Assembly: GCA_016213785.1 (NCBI GenBank)
Contig: JACQZQ010000109.1
Coordinates: forward strand, 119,704-183,703
Source of the DNA: Acidobacteriota bacterium
GTDB taxonomy: Bacteria > Acidobacteriota > Blastocatellia > Chloracidobacteriales > JADJPF01
Direction of reading: 5' to 3'
Length of the DNA: 64,000 nt
The translations under genes were made by a program, and so were the position numbers. Each line of letters starts with the position of its first letter. Positions within the stretch are counted from its first letter, which is position 1. Shown here in pieces: positions 18,290 through 27,313 of the stretch. Below the pieces are notes generated by a model. It did no database searches and was not told the origin of the DNA. It was given only the letters and a program-made list of their open reading frames with translations.

Positions 18290-18487
18290 GTGGCAGAAGT
18301 CCGAGTAAACGACGGCGAATCTATTGAAAGCGCATTACGTCGGTTTAAGCGTAAAGTACAGCAAGAAGATATTATTAAAGATATTAAAAAGCATACTTTC
18401 TACCTAAAACCAGGTGAAAAACAACGTATCAAATCTGCTTTAGCTCGCAAACGCAATAGAAAGAAAATTAGACGCGAGTTTGATTAA
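18290..18487 (+). CDS. rpsU: 30S ribosomal protein S21
   Basis: This is a small basic ribosomal protein of the 30S platform, involved in start-site selection with the 3' end of 16S rRNA. The sequence beginning AEVRVNDGESIESALRRFKR and the Arg/Lys-rich tail are typical. A GTG at 18290 gives the usual M-A-E-V-R-V start; a GTG at 18281, preceded by GGAAAGG, would add three residues, so the start is not fully settled. It is a single gene between its own promoter and a strong terminator. Confidence 0.92.
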   Translation: MAEVRVNDGESIESALRRFKRKVQQEDIIKDIKKHTFYLKPGEKQRIKSALARKRNRKKIRREFD

Positions 18488-18510
18488 TCTAAAAATAATC
18501 TCTTAGGAAA

Positions 18511-18545
18511 AATAGCCCATAGTCGCGACTATGGGCTATTTTATT
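18511..18545 (+). terminator. Rho-independent terminator after rpsU
   Basis: A perfect 30-base palindrome at 18511-18540 (arms AATAGCCCATAGTCG and its complement) is flanked by A-run and T-rich sequence. It is 24 bp after the rpsU stop and lies just before purU. Confidence 0.85.
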
Positions 18546-18552
18546 TAACCAT

Positions 18553-19419
18553 ATGCTAGAAAATAAACCTCACTCTGCAACATTTTTAGCTACTTGCCCT
18601 GACGGGCCAGGAATTATTGCTGCTATCGCCCAAACCCTTTATCAAAAAGGAATTAACATTATTAGCTCTGATCAATACTCTACTGACCATAAAGGCGGTC
18701 AATTCTTTATGCGTATGGTTTTTGATCTGATTGATGAAGAAGTAGACCATCAAGAGCTAGAAATAGCCCTATCTGAAGTAGCTAGTAAACTTAATATGAC
18801 CTGGAAGCTAACTTATAGTAACCAACTTAAGCGAATGGCAATCTTAGTATCTCGCTATGATCATTGCTTAATGGATCTACTATGGCGCTGGCAGTCAGGA
18901 GAATTATCCGTAGAAATTCCTTTTGTAATTAGTAATCATCCTGACTTAAAAGAACGAGTTGAATCTTTTGCAATCCCTTATTATCACTTTTCTATTACAG
19001 CAGAAACAAAAAAAGAGCAAGAAACAAAAATCTTAGAAACTCTTAAAGATAAAGTAGATTTTATAGTCTTAGCTCGTTATATGCAGATTCTTTCTACTAA
19101 TTTTACAGAACATTACCCTAATAGAATAATTAATATTCATCATAGTTTTTTACCTGCTTTTATAGGAGCAAATCCTTTTGCAATGGCTTATAAACGCGGG
19201 GTTAAGATGATTGGAGCAACAGCCCATTATGTTACTTCTGATCTAGATGCTGGGCCAATTATTGCCCAAGATGTTACTCAAATTACTCATCGCGAGCACG
19301 TAGAAGATCTTAAGCGTACTAGTAGAGATATTGAACGAAATGTTTTAGCCCGTGCAGTGCGTTGGCATATAGAAGATCGAATTATTGTTCATGATAATAG
19401 AACTATTATTTTTACTTAA
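18553..19419 (+). CDS. purU: Formyltetrahydrofolate deformylase
   Basis: This enzyme hydrolyses 10-formyl-THF to formate and THF, supplying formate for purine synthesis and balancing one-carbon units. An N-terminal ACT-like domain (about 1-90, starting ATFLATCPDGPGIIAAIAQ) precedes the formyltransferase domain with the catalytic Asn/His/Asp set in INIHHSFLPAF, GATAHYVT and DLDAGPIIAQD. The length of 288 aa matches PurU. No clear ribosome-binding site precedes the ATG. It converges on fabG across a bidirectional terminator. Confidence 0.93.
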   Translation: MLENKPHSATFLATCPDGPGIIAAIAQTLYQKGINIISSDQYSTDHKGGQFFMRMVFDLIDEEVDHQELEIALSEVASKLNMTWKLTYSNQLKRMAILVSRYDHCLMDLLWRWQSGELSVEIPFVISNHPDLKERVESFAIPYYHFSITAETKKEQETKILETLKDKVDFIVLARYMQILSTNFTEHYPNRIINIHHSFLPAFIGANPFAMAYKRGVKMIGATAHYVTSDLDAGPIIAQDVTQITHREHVEDLKRTSRDIERNVLARAVRWHIEDRIIVHDNRTIIFT

Positions 19420-19424
19420 TAATC

Positions 19425-19451
19425 TAGCCCAGAATTTTTTATTCTGGGCTA
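19425..19451. terminator. Bidirectional terminator between purU and fabG
   Basis: TAGCCCAGAAT and ATTCTGGGCTA form a perfect 11-bp stem around a 5-T loop between two convergent genes. Flanking A/T-rich sequence on both sides allows termination in both directions. Confidence 0.75.
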
Positions 19452-19457
19452 AAATTT

Positions 19458-20207
19458 CTACATTGCAAGTCCGCCATCGATTTGAATCACTTGACCAGTA
19501 ATATATTGGGCATCATCTGAAAGTAGAAAGGCCGTAACACGTGCTAGTTCAGCAACTTGCCCAAAACGCTGAAGCGGAATTTGTTCTAAGAGTTTTTTAC
19601 GATAATCCTCAGATAAAACCCCTGTCATATCAGTTTCAATAATTCCTGGAGCTAGGACATTAACAGTAACATTTCTACTACCAAGTTCTTTTGCTAATGC
19701 TTTGGATAGACCAATTAGGCCAGCTTTGGAGGCTGAATAATTTGCCTGCCCTGCCATTCCAACAACACCACTTATTGAGCTAAGATTAAGTATACGCCCA
19801 TAGCGTTGTTTAAGCATAATTGGGCTAACAGCTTGGCAAAAGTTAAAAGCACTTTTTAGATTAGTATTAATAACACTATCCCAGTCTTCTTCTTTCATAC
19901 GCATAATTAATTTATCATTAGTAATTCCTGCATTATTAACAAGAAAGTCCACTCTACCAAGTTTTGCTTTAACGTCCTTAACCATTTCCTGAACAGCCGC
20001 AAAATTAGCTACATCTAATTGATAAGCAAGAATTTGTTGTTCTGGAGATATTTGACATTGTTTTTTTAATTCTTCGGCTGCTTCTATGGATTTATTGTAA
20101 TTAAAGGCTATATGGCAACCACGTTTTGCAAGTTCTTCAACAATAGCCCGCCCTATGCCACGACTTCCGCCTGTAACAATTGCTACTTTACCAGTAAAAT
20201 CTATCAT
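19458..20207 (-). CDS. fabG: 3-oxoacyl-ACP reductase
   Basis: This SDR enzyme reduces 3-oxoacyl-ACP with NADPH in fatty-acid elongation. It has the nucleotide motif TGGSRGIGRAI near residue 8, NNAG near 86, the catalytic Ser in LSSISG and YSASK near 150, and a C-terminal GQVIQIDGGLAM. The ATG at 20207 is chosen because GAGGA lies five bases upstream; the ATG at 20219 would make that site coding. It is 249 aa. The gene upstream codes for a TetR regulator on the same strand; no other fab genes are here, so another SDR role is possible but less likely given the close match. Confidence 0.88.
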   Translation of the reverse strand: MIDFTGKVAIVTGGSRGIGRAIVEELAKRGCHIAFNYNKSIEAAEELKKQCQISPEQQILAYQLDVANFAAVQEMVKDVKAKLGRVDFLVNNAGITNDKLIMRMKEEDWDSVINTNLKSAFNFCQAVSPIMLKQRYGRILNLSSISGVVGMAGQANYSASKAGLIGLSKALAKELGSRNVTVNVLAPGIIETDMTGVLSEDYRKKLLEQIPLQRFGQVAELARVTAFLLSDDAQYITGQVIQIDGGLAM

Positions 20208-20315
20208 AAAAATCCTCATAATATTTAATTTAAGTTATTGAAAATTTTAACTGTAAGCCGCAAATTATATTCAGCAACTTAAGAATAAGCAATGATTACA
20301 GTGCTTCTACATTGC

Positions 20316-20993
20316 TCATTTCAATAAACCAACTAGTCTATAAGCAACTTGTTTAATTTCTCCTTCTTCAACTCTTAAATGAGGTAGTGCTAAGTTACTT
20401 TGTAGCAATAAACTATGAAGGCTAGTAACTAAAATTTGTGCTATTAAAGAAGGTCTTAAATTATTAGCAAAAATATTTTGTTGTTGTCCTAAATAAATTA
20501 TAGATTCAAGCTTTTCAATAAAAGTTAAGTATTCTAAATCAAGTAAACTTTCTGGTAATAAAACAGGGTTTCGCATTTGAGCAACTACTATACGAAATAC
20601 ATTTGATTCTGCAAGCCAGGGTCTTGAATGATCGTCTTCAGTAGAATGTATTAAGGCTTCTATTACAGCTTCAAATAGCTGAAGAGGGTTATTAGAGATT
20701 TGTTGATAATGATTTAATCTTAGATTAAGTGGTGCCCAATAATATTCACTCATAATAAAAAGGGCTGCTTGCTTTATACCTGCAAAATAACGGTAAAAGG
20801 CAGGATCTGTAGTGCCTGCAAGCCTTGTTATTTCTGCTACTCTTGCCCCAAGTACCCCTTTAGTAGCAAATTCATTTGTTGCTGAACTAATAATTCTCTG
20901 GCCTAAATCAGTAGTTGGCTTTTTCTTTATCCATCGCTCTCTATGCAAAGAAAGAGTTTTTAGTGACTCACCTCCTGCAATACTTTTTAACAT
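20316..20993 (-). CDS. TetR/AcrR-family transcriptional regulator
   Basis: The N-terminal helix-turn-helix is visible in RIISSATNEFATKGVLGARVAEITRLAG followed by TTDPAFYRYFAGIKQAALF, the classic TetR layout. The C-terminal half is a helical ligand-binding domain without recognisable specificity. The ATG at 20993 has GGGAGA five bases upstream; a GTG at 21005 would overlap that site. The protein is 225 aa. It could control fabG downstream (about 110 bp away) or otsB, which is divergent. TetR proteins often repress neighbours and themselves. Confidence 0.85.
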   Translation of the reverse strand: MLKSIAGGESLKTLSLHRERWIKKKPTTDLGQRIISSATNEFATKGVLGARVAEITRLAGTTDPAFYRYFAGIKQAALFIMSEYYWAPLNLRLNHYQQISNNPLQLFEAVIEALIHSTEDDHSRPWLAESNVFRIVVAQMRNPVLLPESLLDLEYLTFIEKLESIIYLGQQQNIFANNLRPSLIAQILVTSLHSLLLQSNLALPHLRVEEGEIKQVAYRLVGLLK

Positions 20994-21033
20994 TTGTTCT
21001 CCCACGAAAATAGAAAAATAAGTTGACAGTGGC

Positions 21034-21062
21034 AGATTAGTCTGTTAGAAACACTGTGTCAA
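21034..21062 (-). promoter_or_regulatory. Promoter of the TetR gene
   Basis: On the minus strand, TTGACA (21062-21057) is followed after 17 bp by TAATCT (21039-21034), about 40 bp upstream of the regulator's start. Confidence 0.55.
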
Positions 21063-21088
21063 TAATGTAAGTACTACTTTCATTATTG
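21060..21088. promoter_or_regulatory. Possible TetR operator (inverted repeat)
   Basis: CAATAATG and CATTATTG are perfect 8-bp inverted copies around a 13-bp spacer, touching the -35 box of the tetR promoter. A TTGACAGT sequence occurs on either side (21023 and 21094), with a third partial copy inverted at 21057. The arrangement fits autoregulation, but binding is only inferred. Confidence 0.35.
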
Positions 21089-21205
21089 CAAGTTTGACAG
21101 TCGTTAATGTAAATAGAGTTAACTTACTACAATAAGACCTAAGCATGTCTTTAAACTGCTTTTTTTATCAAGTTATTATTTTTAATTAATTAACCAAAAT
21201 AAAAA

Positions 21206-21991
21206 ATGAAAGTGTTAAATCCAAGATGGCAGATTAGGAAGTTTTTTAACGATCTGTCTAAAGTAAAACAACGCTTATTGATGCTTGATTATGATGGAAC
21301 AATTGCACCTTTTAAGGTTAATAGAATGGAGGCTTTTCCACACCCTGAAATAGACAATGTATTAAAAAAGCTAATAAAAGCAGAAAAAACCCGAGTAATA
21401 ATTATTACAGGTAGACCAATTAATCATTTACTAAAGCTATTTAACCTAGCAAAGACTTTAGAAATTTGGGGTTCTCATGGGCTAGAACATTTAACAGTAG
21501 ATGGAAAATATCAAGTTACAAAGCTTGAACAAGTTCAGGTAAAGGGATTAAAAGAGGTAAAAGAGTTGTTTGATAAAGTTGGGTTAAGCAAACAATATGA
21601 ATTAAAACCTGGCTCTATAGCTTTGCATTGGCGTGATTTAGACACTTATAAAATTGAGTTTATATTTCACTATTTGCTAGGCCAATTACAAACAACCGCT
21701 AGTAATCACAATTTAGAGATTTGTTCTTTTAACTCAGGAATAGAGTTTTCTACTCCAGGTAGAAATAAAGGTTTTGCTGTTAAATATTCACTTTCAGAAA
21801 TAAAAGAAGAAGTTCTCTCAGCCTATCTTGGAGATGATTTAACAGATGAACATGCATTTAAGGCTATTAAAAACAATGGGTTAGCTGTACTAGTTGGTGC
21901 AGAACTTAGAGCTACAAATGCAGATATTTATCTAGAATCCACCGATGAAGTAGTTGATTTCTTCCAAGAGTGGTTAAAGCATACAACCTAA
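21206..21991 (+). CDS. otsB: Trehalose-6-phosphate phosphatase
   Basis: This HAD-superfamily phosphatase dephosphorylates trehalose 6-phosphate. Motif I LDYDGTIAPF near residue 28 carries the nucleophile and acid Asp residues, TGRP near 72 is motif II, and LGDDLTDEHAF near 212 is motif IV. The length of 261 aa is standard. It is 54 bp upstream of otsA on the same strand, in the order otsB-otsA. The region upstream is shared with the divergent tetR gene. Confidence 0.93.
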   Translation: MKVLNPRWQIRKFFNDLSKVKQRLLMLDYDGTIAPFKVNRMEAFPHPEIDNVLKKLIKAEKTRVIIITGRPINHLLKLFNLAKTLEIWGSHGLEHLTVDGKYQVTKLEQVQVKGLKEVKELFDKVGLSKQYELKPGSIALHWRDLDTYKIEFIFHYLLGQLQTTASNHNLEICSFNSGIEFSTPGRNKGFAVKYSLSEIKEEVLSAYLGDDLTDEHAFKAIKNNGLAVLVGAELRATNADIYLESTDEVVDFFQEWLKHTT

Positions 21992-22045
21992 GAACACTAC
22001 TCATACCACTAAGCTTTAAGAATAACTATCTAGAAAGGAAAGAAA

Positions 22046-23596
22046 ATGAAAAGAAACCAAGTAAATAGTCGTCTTGTCCTTGTTTCCAATCGTCTTCCTT
22101 TTACTGTGATTAAATCAGGTAGTGAAGTGAAGATTCGTCCATCTACAGGAGGGCTTATTACAGCAATAAACCCTGTACTTAGCAAATCTGGAGGGCTTTG
22201 GGTTGGGTGGCCTGGGATATTTGAACAACTAGATTTTGATGATGCTTTTACTCATTGGCAAAAATCAACAGGTTATAAAGTACAATCTGTTAGTTTAGAT
22301 AAAGACGAGCATGATAATTTTTATCATGGGTTTTCTAATGAAATTCTTTGGCCGCTTTTTCATGATTTACAATCTCGCTGCAATTTTTTTAACACTGATT
22401 ACTGGACAAGTTATATAAGTGTAAATAGGAAGTTTGCTGAAGTAGTAGAACAGTCTATTTTCCCCAATGATCGTATTTGGGTTCATGACTACCAGTTGAT
22501 AAATGTTGGTCAAGAGCTAAAAAAGCTAAAAATAAAATCTAAAATAGCCTTTTTTTTGCATATACCTTTTCCTCCTCCAGATATATTTTTTAAACTACCT
22601 TGGAGAGAAAATATCCTTAATGCCTTGCTTGAGTATGATTTAATAGGTTTTCAAACTTACCATGATAAAAATAACTTTATACAATGTGTACGAATACTTA
22701 TAAAACAAGCTCATTGCTCTAGCCTTAGGAAAGAGAAAGTAACAAAAATTCAAAAATCAAGTAAGCAAACAATTGCTAGTCATTTTCCTATAGGTATTGA
22801 CTACAGAGGGTTTGTTAGTGATTCCCTACAAAGCGAAGTACTAAAACAAGCTAAAGATATTAGAGAAAGTTTCCTTAATCGCCAAATAATTCTTGGTGTA
22901 GACAGGCTAGATTATACTAAGGGAATAACTTGCAAACTTGAAGCTTTTAGAAAAGCGTTAAAATTGTTCCCACAGCTACACCAAAAAATTATTCTTATCC
23001 AGATTCTAGTACCAAGCCGTAAGGATATTCCTGAGTACAGATTAATGAAATCGGAGATAGAGCGTTTAGTAAGTGAAATAAATGGAGAATTTACAAAACC
23101 TGGATGGGTGCCTATTAATTATATTTTTAATACATTAAATAGAAGTGAGCTACTTGCTTACTACCGTGCTGCTGATATTGCGCTAGTAACACCCTTAAAA
23201 GATGGAATGAATCTAGTAGCCAAAGAATATTGTGCTACTAAAACAGATGGTAATGGAGTTCTAATCTTAAGTGAGTTTGCAGGAGCAGCAGATCAATCAC
23301 ATTTAGGAGCTTTACTAGTCAACCCTTATAGCATTGAAGATGTTGCTAACAAAATCTATGTAGCCTTTGTTATGAATAAAACCGAGCGCCAAGCTTACAT
23401 GAGAAAAATACAAAAAGCTGTAAAAAGATACGATGTTTTTTGGTGGGCAAATTCATTCTTAAAAACTTGGGAAACTTATAGTTGTGACTCTAAATTAAAG
23501 CTAATTGAGAATAAGACAAAAAACCTTATACCTAATACTAGTAATACCAATAATAACTCTAGTAGTAAAATGTTTATAAAACTCTTAGGTAAATAA
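22046..23596 (+). CDS. otsA: Trehalose-6-phosphate synthase
   Basis: This GT20 enzyme makes trehalose 6-phosphate from a nucleotide-glucose and glucose 6-phosphate. Visible motifs are VSNRLPF, GGLITAI and GLWVGWPG near the N-terminus, [41 protein letters not shown] near residue 290 and [10 protein letters not shown] near 388. AAGGAAAG precedes the ATG. About 40 extra polar residues (Asn/Ser/Thr-rich) follow the conserved core at the C-terminus. It pairs with otsB; the product protects against osmotic and desiccation stress. Confidence 0.94.
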   Translation: MKRNQVNSRLVLVSNRLPFTVIKSGSEVKIRPSTGGLITAINPVLSKSGGLWVGWPGIFEQLDFDDAFTHWQKSTGYKVQSVSLDKDEHDNFYHGFSNEILWPLFHDLQSRCNFFNTDYWTSYISVNRKFAEVVEQSIFPNDRIWVHDYQLINVGQELKKLKIKSKIAFFLHIPFPPPDIFFKLPWRENILNALLEYDLIGFQTYHDKNNFIQCVRILIKQAHCSSLRKEKVTKIQKSSKQTIASHFPIGIDYRGFVSDSLQSEVLKQAKDIRESFLNRQIILGVDRLDYTKGITCKLEAFRKALKLFPQLHQKIILIQILVPSRKDIPEYRLMKSEIERLVSEINGEFTKPGWVPINYIFNTLNRSELLAYYRAADIALVTPLKDGMNLVAKEYCATKTDGNGVLILSEFAGAADQSHLGALLVNPYSIEDVANKIYVAFVMNKTERQAYMRKIQKAVKRYDVFWWANSFLKTWETYSCDSKLKLIENKTKNLIPNTSNTNNNSSSKMFIKLLGK

Positions 23597-23820
23597 AACT
23601 TTAAGGGACGACATAAAAATAACAAGAACTGTACCGTCCCTACTAGACTCTACTTGGCAGCCAACTTGGCACTTACGTGCCAAGCTAAAATTTGTAACGT
23701 CGCTAATGCGACTTAAGATTTAACCCTTGGCTCTTCTAAACCGGGAATTGCTGCTCATATGGATCTATTTTCCAGGGCTTTAAGAAAAACCATTAAAATA
23801 CAAAGTAAGGGTACTACACA

Positions 23821-25077
23821 ATGAATGTTTTTTTGAATCTTTCCACAAATCTCTTGTTCTTCTTGGGCGACCACACAGAAATACTTTCTACCTTATTTAT
23901 TATTTTCTTAGCTGCAAAACTTAGTGCAGAGGTTTTTGAAAGATTAAAGCAACCTGCCGTTGTAGGAGAAATTCTTGCAGGTGTTTTAATAGGCCCTAGT
24001 CTACTTGTCCTAGTTAAACCTACAGATTTAACAAAAACTTTAGCCGAAGTAGGTGTTATACTGCTGCTTTTTACTGTAGGTTTAGAGATTAAGCCTAAAG
24101 CTCTTTTTCAAGTAGGATCTCGTGCCTTATTAGTTGCTGTACTTGGAGTAATAATTCCTTTTTTTGCTGGCTGGCTACTACTTACACTTTGGGGAGAACC
24201 AACGATTGAAGGTATTTTTCTTGGTGCTGCAATGGTTGCAACTAGTGTAGGCATAACGGCTAGAGTCTTAGCATCATTAAATGTACTTAATACACAAACC
24301 AGTCAAATTATTATGGCTGCTGCTGTAATCGATGATATTTTAGGTCTTTTAGTCTTAAGTATGGTTAGCAGTATGGCAAAAGGTTCTGTTAATTATAAAG
24401 AACTAGCCCTTAGTGCAAGTCTCTCAATAGGTTTTACTCTCTTTATGGTTTTTGTAGGAGCAAAAATAGTTAATAAAACTCGACCAACCGTTGAAAAGCT
24501 AAAAATAGGAAACGCTTTTTTTATAGTAGGTTTAACACTTTGTTTAGGGCTTTCTTTCCTAGCTTCATACGTAGGAGTTGCTGCAATAATTGGAAGTTTT
24601 TTAGCAGGAATGGCTCTATCTGAATTTAGTGAAGACACAGATCTTCATCATAAATCAGGGGCAGTAATGGAGTTTTTGCTTCCATTCTTTTTAGTTGGTA
24701 TAGGGATGCAACTAGAGCTTGCAGTATTTAAAGATCCTAGAGTAATAATTCTAGCCCTACTTGCAACATTAATTGCTGTAATAACAAAACTAATTGGTTG
24801 TGGAATAGCAGCCCTACCCTTAGGCCGTAAACAAGCCTTACAAATAGGTATGGGAATGGTTCCTCGTGGTGAAGTAGGTATTATAGTAGCTCAAATAGGT
24901 CTAGGGCTTGGAGTAATGTCTAATACCCTTTATGGAGTAGTAGTTTTTATGGCTGTTGCAACTACACTTATTGCTCCTCCTTTTTTAATTGTACTCTTTA
25001 AGGAAACTCGTAATGAACTTGCAAAAGAAGAAGAAGAAATAGTTGATTCAGATAAAACTCTTTCAGTTATGGAGTAA
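23821..25077 (+). CDS. Cation:proton antiporter, Kef/NapA-like CPA2 family
   Basis: This 418-residue protein has about 12 membrane helices. The ion-site motif AAVIDDILGLLVLS near residue 165 carries the double Asp typical of electrogenic CPA2 antiporters, and GEILAGVLIGPSLL, TVGLEIKPKAL and GMVPRGEVGIIVAQIG are family signatures. There is no C-terminal RCK/TrkA domain, so it is not a full KefB/C. Only a short acidic tail follows. It lies between otsA and the GH15 gene; linkage to trehalose genes suggests an osmotic or salt-stress role, an inference. Confidence 0.9.
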   Translation: MNVFLNLSTNLLFFLGDHTEILSTLFIIFLAAKLSAEVFERLKQPAVVGEILAGVLIGPSLLVLVKPTDLTKTLAEVGVILLLFTVGLEIKPKALFQVGSRALLVAVLGVIIPFFAGWLLLTLWGEPTIEGIFLGAAMVATSVGITARVLASLNVLNTQTSQIIMAAAVIDDILGLLVLSMVSSMAKGSVNYKELALSASLSIGFTLFMVFVGAKIVNKTRPTVEKLKIGNAFFIVGLTLCLGLSFLASYVGVAAIIGSFLAGMALSEFSEDTDLHHKSGAVMEFLLPFFLVGIGMQLELAVFKDPRVIILALLATLIAVITKLIGCGIAALPLGRKQALQIGMGMVPRGEVGIIVAQIGLGLGVMSNTLYGVVVFMAVATTLIAPPFLIVLFKETRNELAKEEEEIVDSDKTLSVME

Positions 25078-25111
25078 ATACTCAGTAAACTAAAAAAACT
25101 TAGATTCTTAC

Positions 25112-25330
25112 ATTCTTAAGCCCTGAGGAGGGCGAAATAATTGTAGCCAAGGGTGTAAACCCTTGGAATAGAAAGAGTTCACAGAAAAAGCCGCAAAGCG
25201 GCGAAAGAATAAAAAAATAGAATAGAATGTTTATTATGTCGCCCCGCTGGGGCTTGAAGCTAACTAACTGAAAACCCGAGCGCTTAGGCACTGGGCTACA
25301 ATTATTTCGCCCTCCTCAGGGCTTAAGAAT
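25112..25330. repeat. MITE-like palindromic element with 37-bp terminal inverted repeats
   Basis: Bases 25112-25148 and 25294-25330 are perfect inverted copies of 37 bp (core CCCTGAGGAGGGCGAAAT). Between them are three smaller palindromes: CCAAGGGT.AAACCCTTGG at about 25147, GCCGCAAAGCGGC at about 25191 and GCCCCGCTGGGGC at about 25242. The 219-bp element fills the spacer between the antiporter and the GH15 gene and has higher G+C than its surroundings. A 63-codon frame inside on the minus strand is an artefact. No clear target-site duplication was found. Confidence 0.7.
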
Positions 25331-25415
25331 TAAGAGTCCATAAAGCTTAGGAGTTAAGACCCTATACTTTTTTAGTTTACAGAGTAGTAAACATCTTTAG
25401 AAGGAGATTTTCTAA

Positions 25416-27266
25416 ATGATAAATACTTTCAAGGATTTTTCCTACAGTATTGAGGCTAGTAATGCTAAAACACATATCCTAAACCATGGTGCAATTGGTA
25501 ATGGTAGAGTACTAGCATTGATTTCTCCTACTAGTGCAATTGAATGGTTATGTCTACCTAATTTTGATTCTCCATCTGTTTTTGGTCGAATTTTAGATAT
25601 AGAAAAAGGAGGAACATTTCGTTTTCTTTCTGGCTATCAAGAAATCCCCGGAAAATCTACTTATATAACTAATACAAATGTTCTTTCTACTACCTTTAAA
25701 GATAATAATTGCATTTGGGAAGTTATAGACTTTGCTCCTCGCATTCCTCAAGGCTTAGGAGTAGAAGCGCCTATAGAAATTGTAAGACTTATTCGCCCAA
25801 TCAAAGGACAACCTAGGATACTTGTTGATTTTAACCCTTGTCCTAATTATGGACGAACTCCGGCAAAATTAATTCAAACAACTAATGGGATAGAGGTTTT
25901 AGCTTTTTTAGCTTCTGATGCTCCTTTAAGTTTAATTACAGATGTTCCTATTCCATATTTATTAAATAAACAAGAATTTATTTTAAATAAAGCTTACTTT
26001 TTTTCTTTTTATTATGGGTATAGAAGAGAAATACCTACCCTAACAAGCATTTCTCATAGTTTAGAGCTAACAATTGAAGGCTGGCGAGTTTGGGCAAAAA
26101 CTTGTGCTTTACCTATTTTTGCATCTGCTGAAGTCTTGCGTTCAGCTCTTTGTCTAAAACTCCATGTAAACCATGACACAGGCGCTATCATTGCTGCGGC
26201 AACAACTAGTATTCCTGAAGCACTAAATACACCTAGAACTTGGGATTATAGATATTGTTGGCTACGTGATGCAGCCTTTGTTGTAGAAGCACTTAGACGA
26301 TTAAGCCATTTAAGTGAAGGTGAAAGCTTTATTACTTATCTAAGAAATGTTACAGAATCAAAAAACTTACAACCTGTATACAGCATACATGGAGGAGAGA
26401 CATTACCAGAAGAGTTTTTACCTAATTTAGATGGGTTTTGTGGAAATGGTTATGTAAGAATAGGTAATGCAGCATATACACAAAAACAGAATGATTTAAT
26501 GGGTGAATTAATTTTATGCCTAGAAACCTTACTTAATGATCCAAGGATAGTTTATGAAAATCCAGAGGAATTATTTCCTTTAATCGAGCGTTTAGTGGAA
26601 GACGCTATTATGGCTGCACCAACTCCTGACACAGGAATATGGGAATTTCGTTCTATGCTACGCCACTATACATTTTCTAGGGCAATGTGTTGGGTGGCAA
26701 TAGAACGCGGAGCAATCCTAGCTAGGCGCTTTACACGTAATAATTTAGCTGAAAGATGGGAAAAAATTGCTGCAAGCGAAAAACAAATTATTTTAGAAAG
26801 AGGCTATAACTCAAAATTAGGATTCTTTACACAAGTCTTAGATGGAGAGTTTCCTGATGCTGCTAATCTCCTACTTCCTACTTTAGGAATAATTCCTGCT
26901 ACAGATCCTCGCTTTGTTAAAACAGTAGAAAATTATGAAAAGCTTTTAGTAGAAAATGGGCTAATGCTTAGATACCGAAATGTAGATGATTTTGGTTCAA
27001 CTACTAACGCTTTTACAATTTGCTCCTTTTGGTGGGTGGAGGCTTTAGCATTAATGGGTGAATTAGAAAAAGCTATAGAAATTTTTCAAAAACTCCTCAC
27101 CTATGCAAACCCCTTAGGCTTATTTTCTGAAGATATTGACCCAAATAATGGAACCCTTTTAGGCAATTTTCCTCAAGCCTATACTCACGTTGGTTTAATT
27201 AATGCAGCAATGACAATTAGTCAATTACTAGAAGTTAAAACAGGAAAAATTCGCGCTTGGTCTTAA
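25416..27266 (+). CDS. Glycoside hydrolase family 15 protein (glucoamylase/trehalase type)
   Basis: The 616-residue protein has an N-terminal beta domain (about 1-220, with IEWLCLPNFDSPSVFGRIL) and an alpha/alpha toroid catalytic domain. The general acid Glu is in DTGIWEFRSM near residue 409, and the base Glu in FSEDIDPNNGTLLGNFPQAY near 570. The RTWDYRYCWLRDAAFV substrate motif is near 285. GH15 includes glucoamylases, isomaltose hydrolases and bacterial trehalases; location beside otsA and otsB favours a trehalose-related role. AGAAGGAG precedes the ATG. There is no signal peptide, so it is probably cytosolic. Confidence 0.88.
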   Translation: MINTFKDFSYSIEASNAKTHILNHGAIGNGRVLALISPTSAIEWLCLPNFDSPSVFGRILDIEKGGTFRFLSGYQEIPGKSTYITNTNVLSTTFKDNNCIWEVIDFAPRIPQGLGVEAPIEIVRLIRPIKGQPRILVDFNPCPNYGRTPAKLIQTTNGIEVLAFLASDAPLSLITDVPIPYLLNKQEFILNKAYFFSFYYGYRREIPTLTSISHSLELTIEGWRVWAKTCALPIFASAEVLRSALCLKLHVNHDTGAIIAAATTSIPEALNTPRTWDYRYCWLRDAAFVVEALRRLSHLSEGESFITYLRNVTESKNLQPVYSIHGGETLPEEFLPNLDGFCGNGYVRIGNAAYTQKQNDLMGELILCLETLLNDPRIVYENPEELFPLIERLVEDAIMAAPTPDTGIWEFRSMLRHYTFSRAMCWVAIERGAILARRFTRNNLAERWEKIAASEKQIILERGYNSKLGFFTQVLDGEFPDAANLLLPTLGIIPATDPRFVKTVENYEKLLVENGLMLRYRNVDDFGSTTNAFTICSFWWVEALALMGELEKAIEIFQKLLTYANPLGLFSEDIDPNNGTLLGNFPQAYTHVGLINAAMTISQLLEVKTGKIRAWS

Positions 27267-27269
27267 CTT

Positions 27270-27300
27270 AATATGATCTATCTACAAAATAGATCATATT
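27270..27300. terminator. Hairpin between convergent genes
   Basis: AATATGATCTAT and ATAGATCATATT form a perfect 12-bp stem around a 7-base loop, 4 bp after the GH15 stop and 14 bp from the end of the convergent gene. The U-runs are weak, so it may be a bidirectional terminator of modest strength or an mRNA-stabilising stem. Confidence 0.5.
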
Positions 27301-27313
27301 TACCTAAATAACT

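Noticed and set aside
25100..25291. 63-codon minus-strand frame inside the palindromic element
   Set aside because: It is made entirely of inverted-repeat and hairpin sequence.
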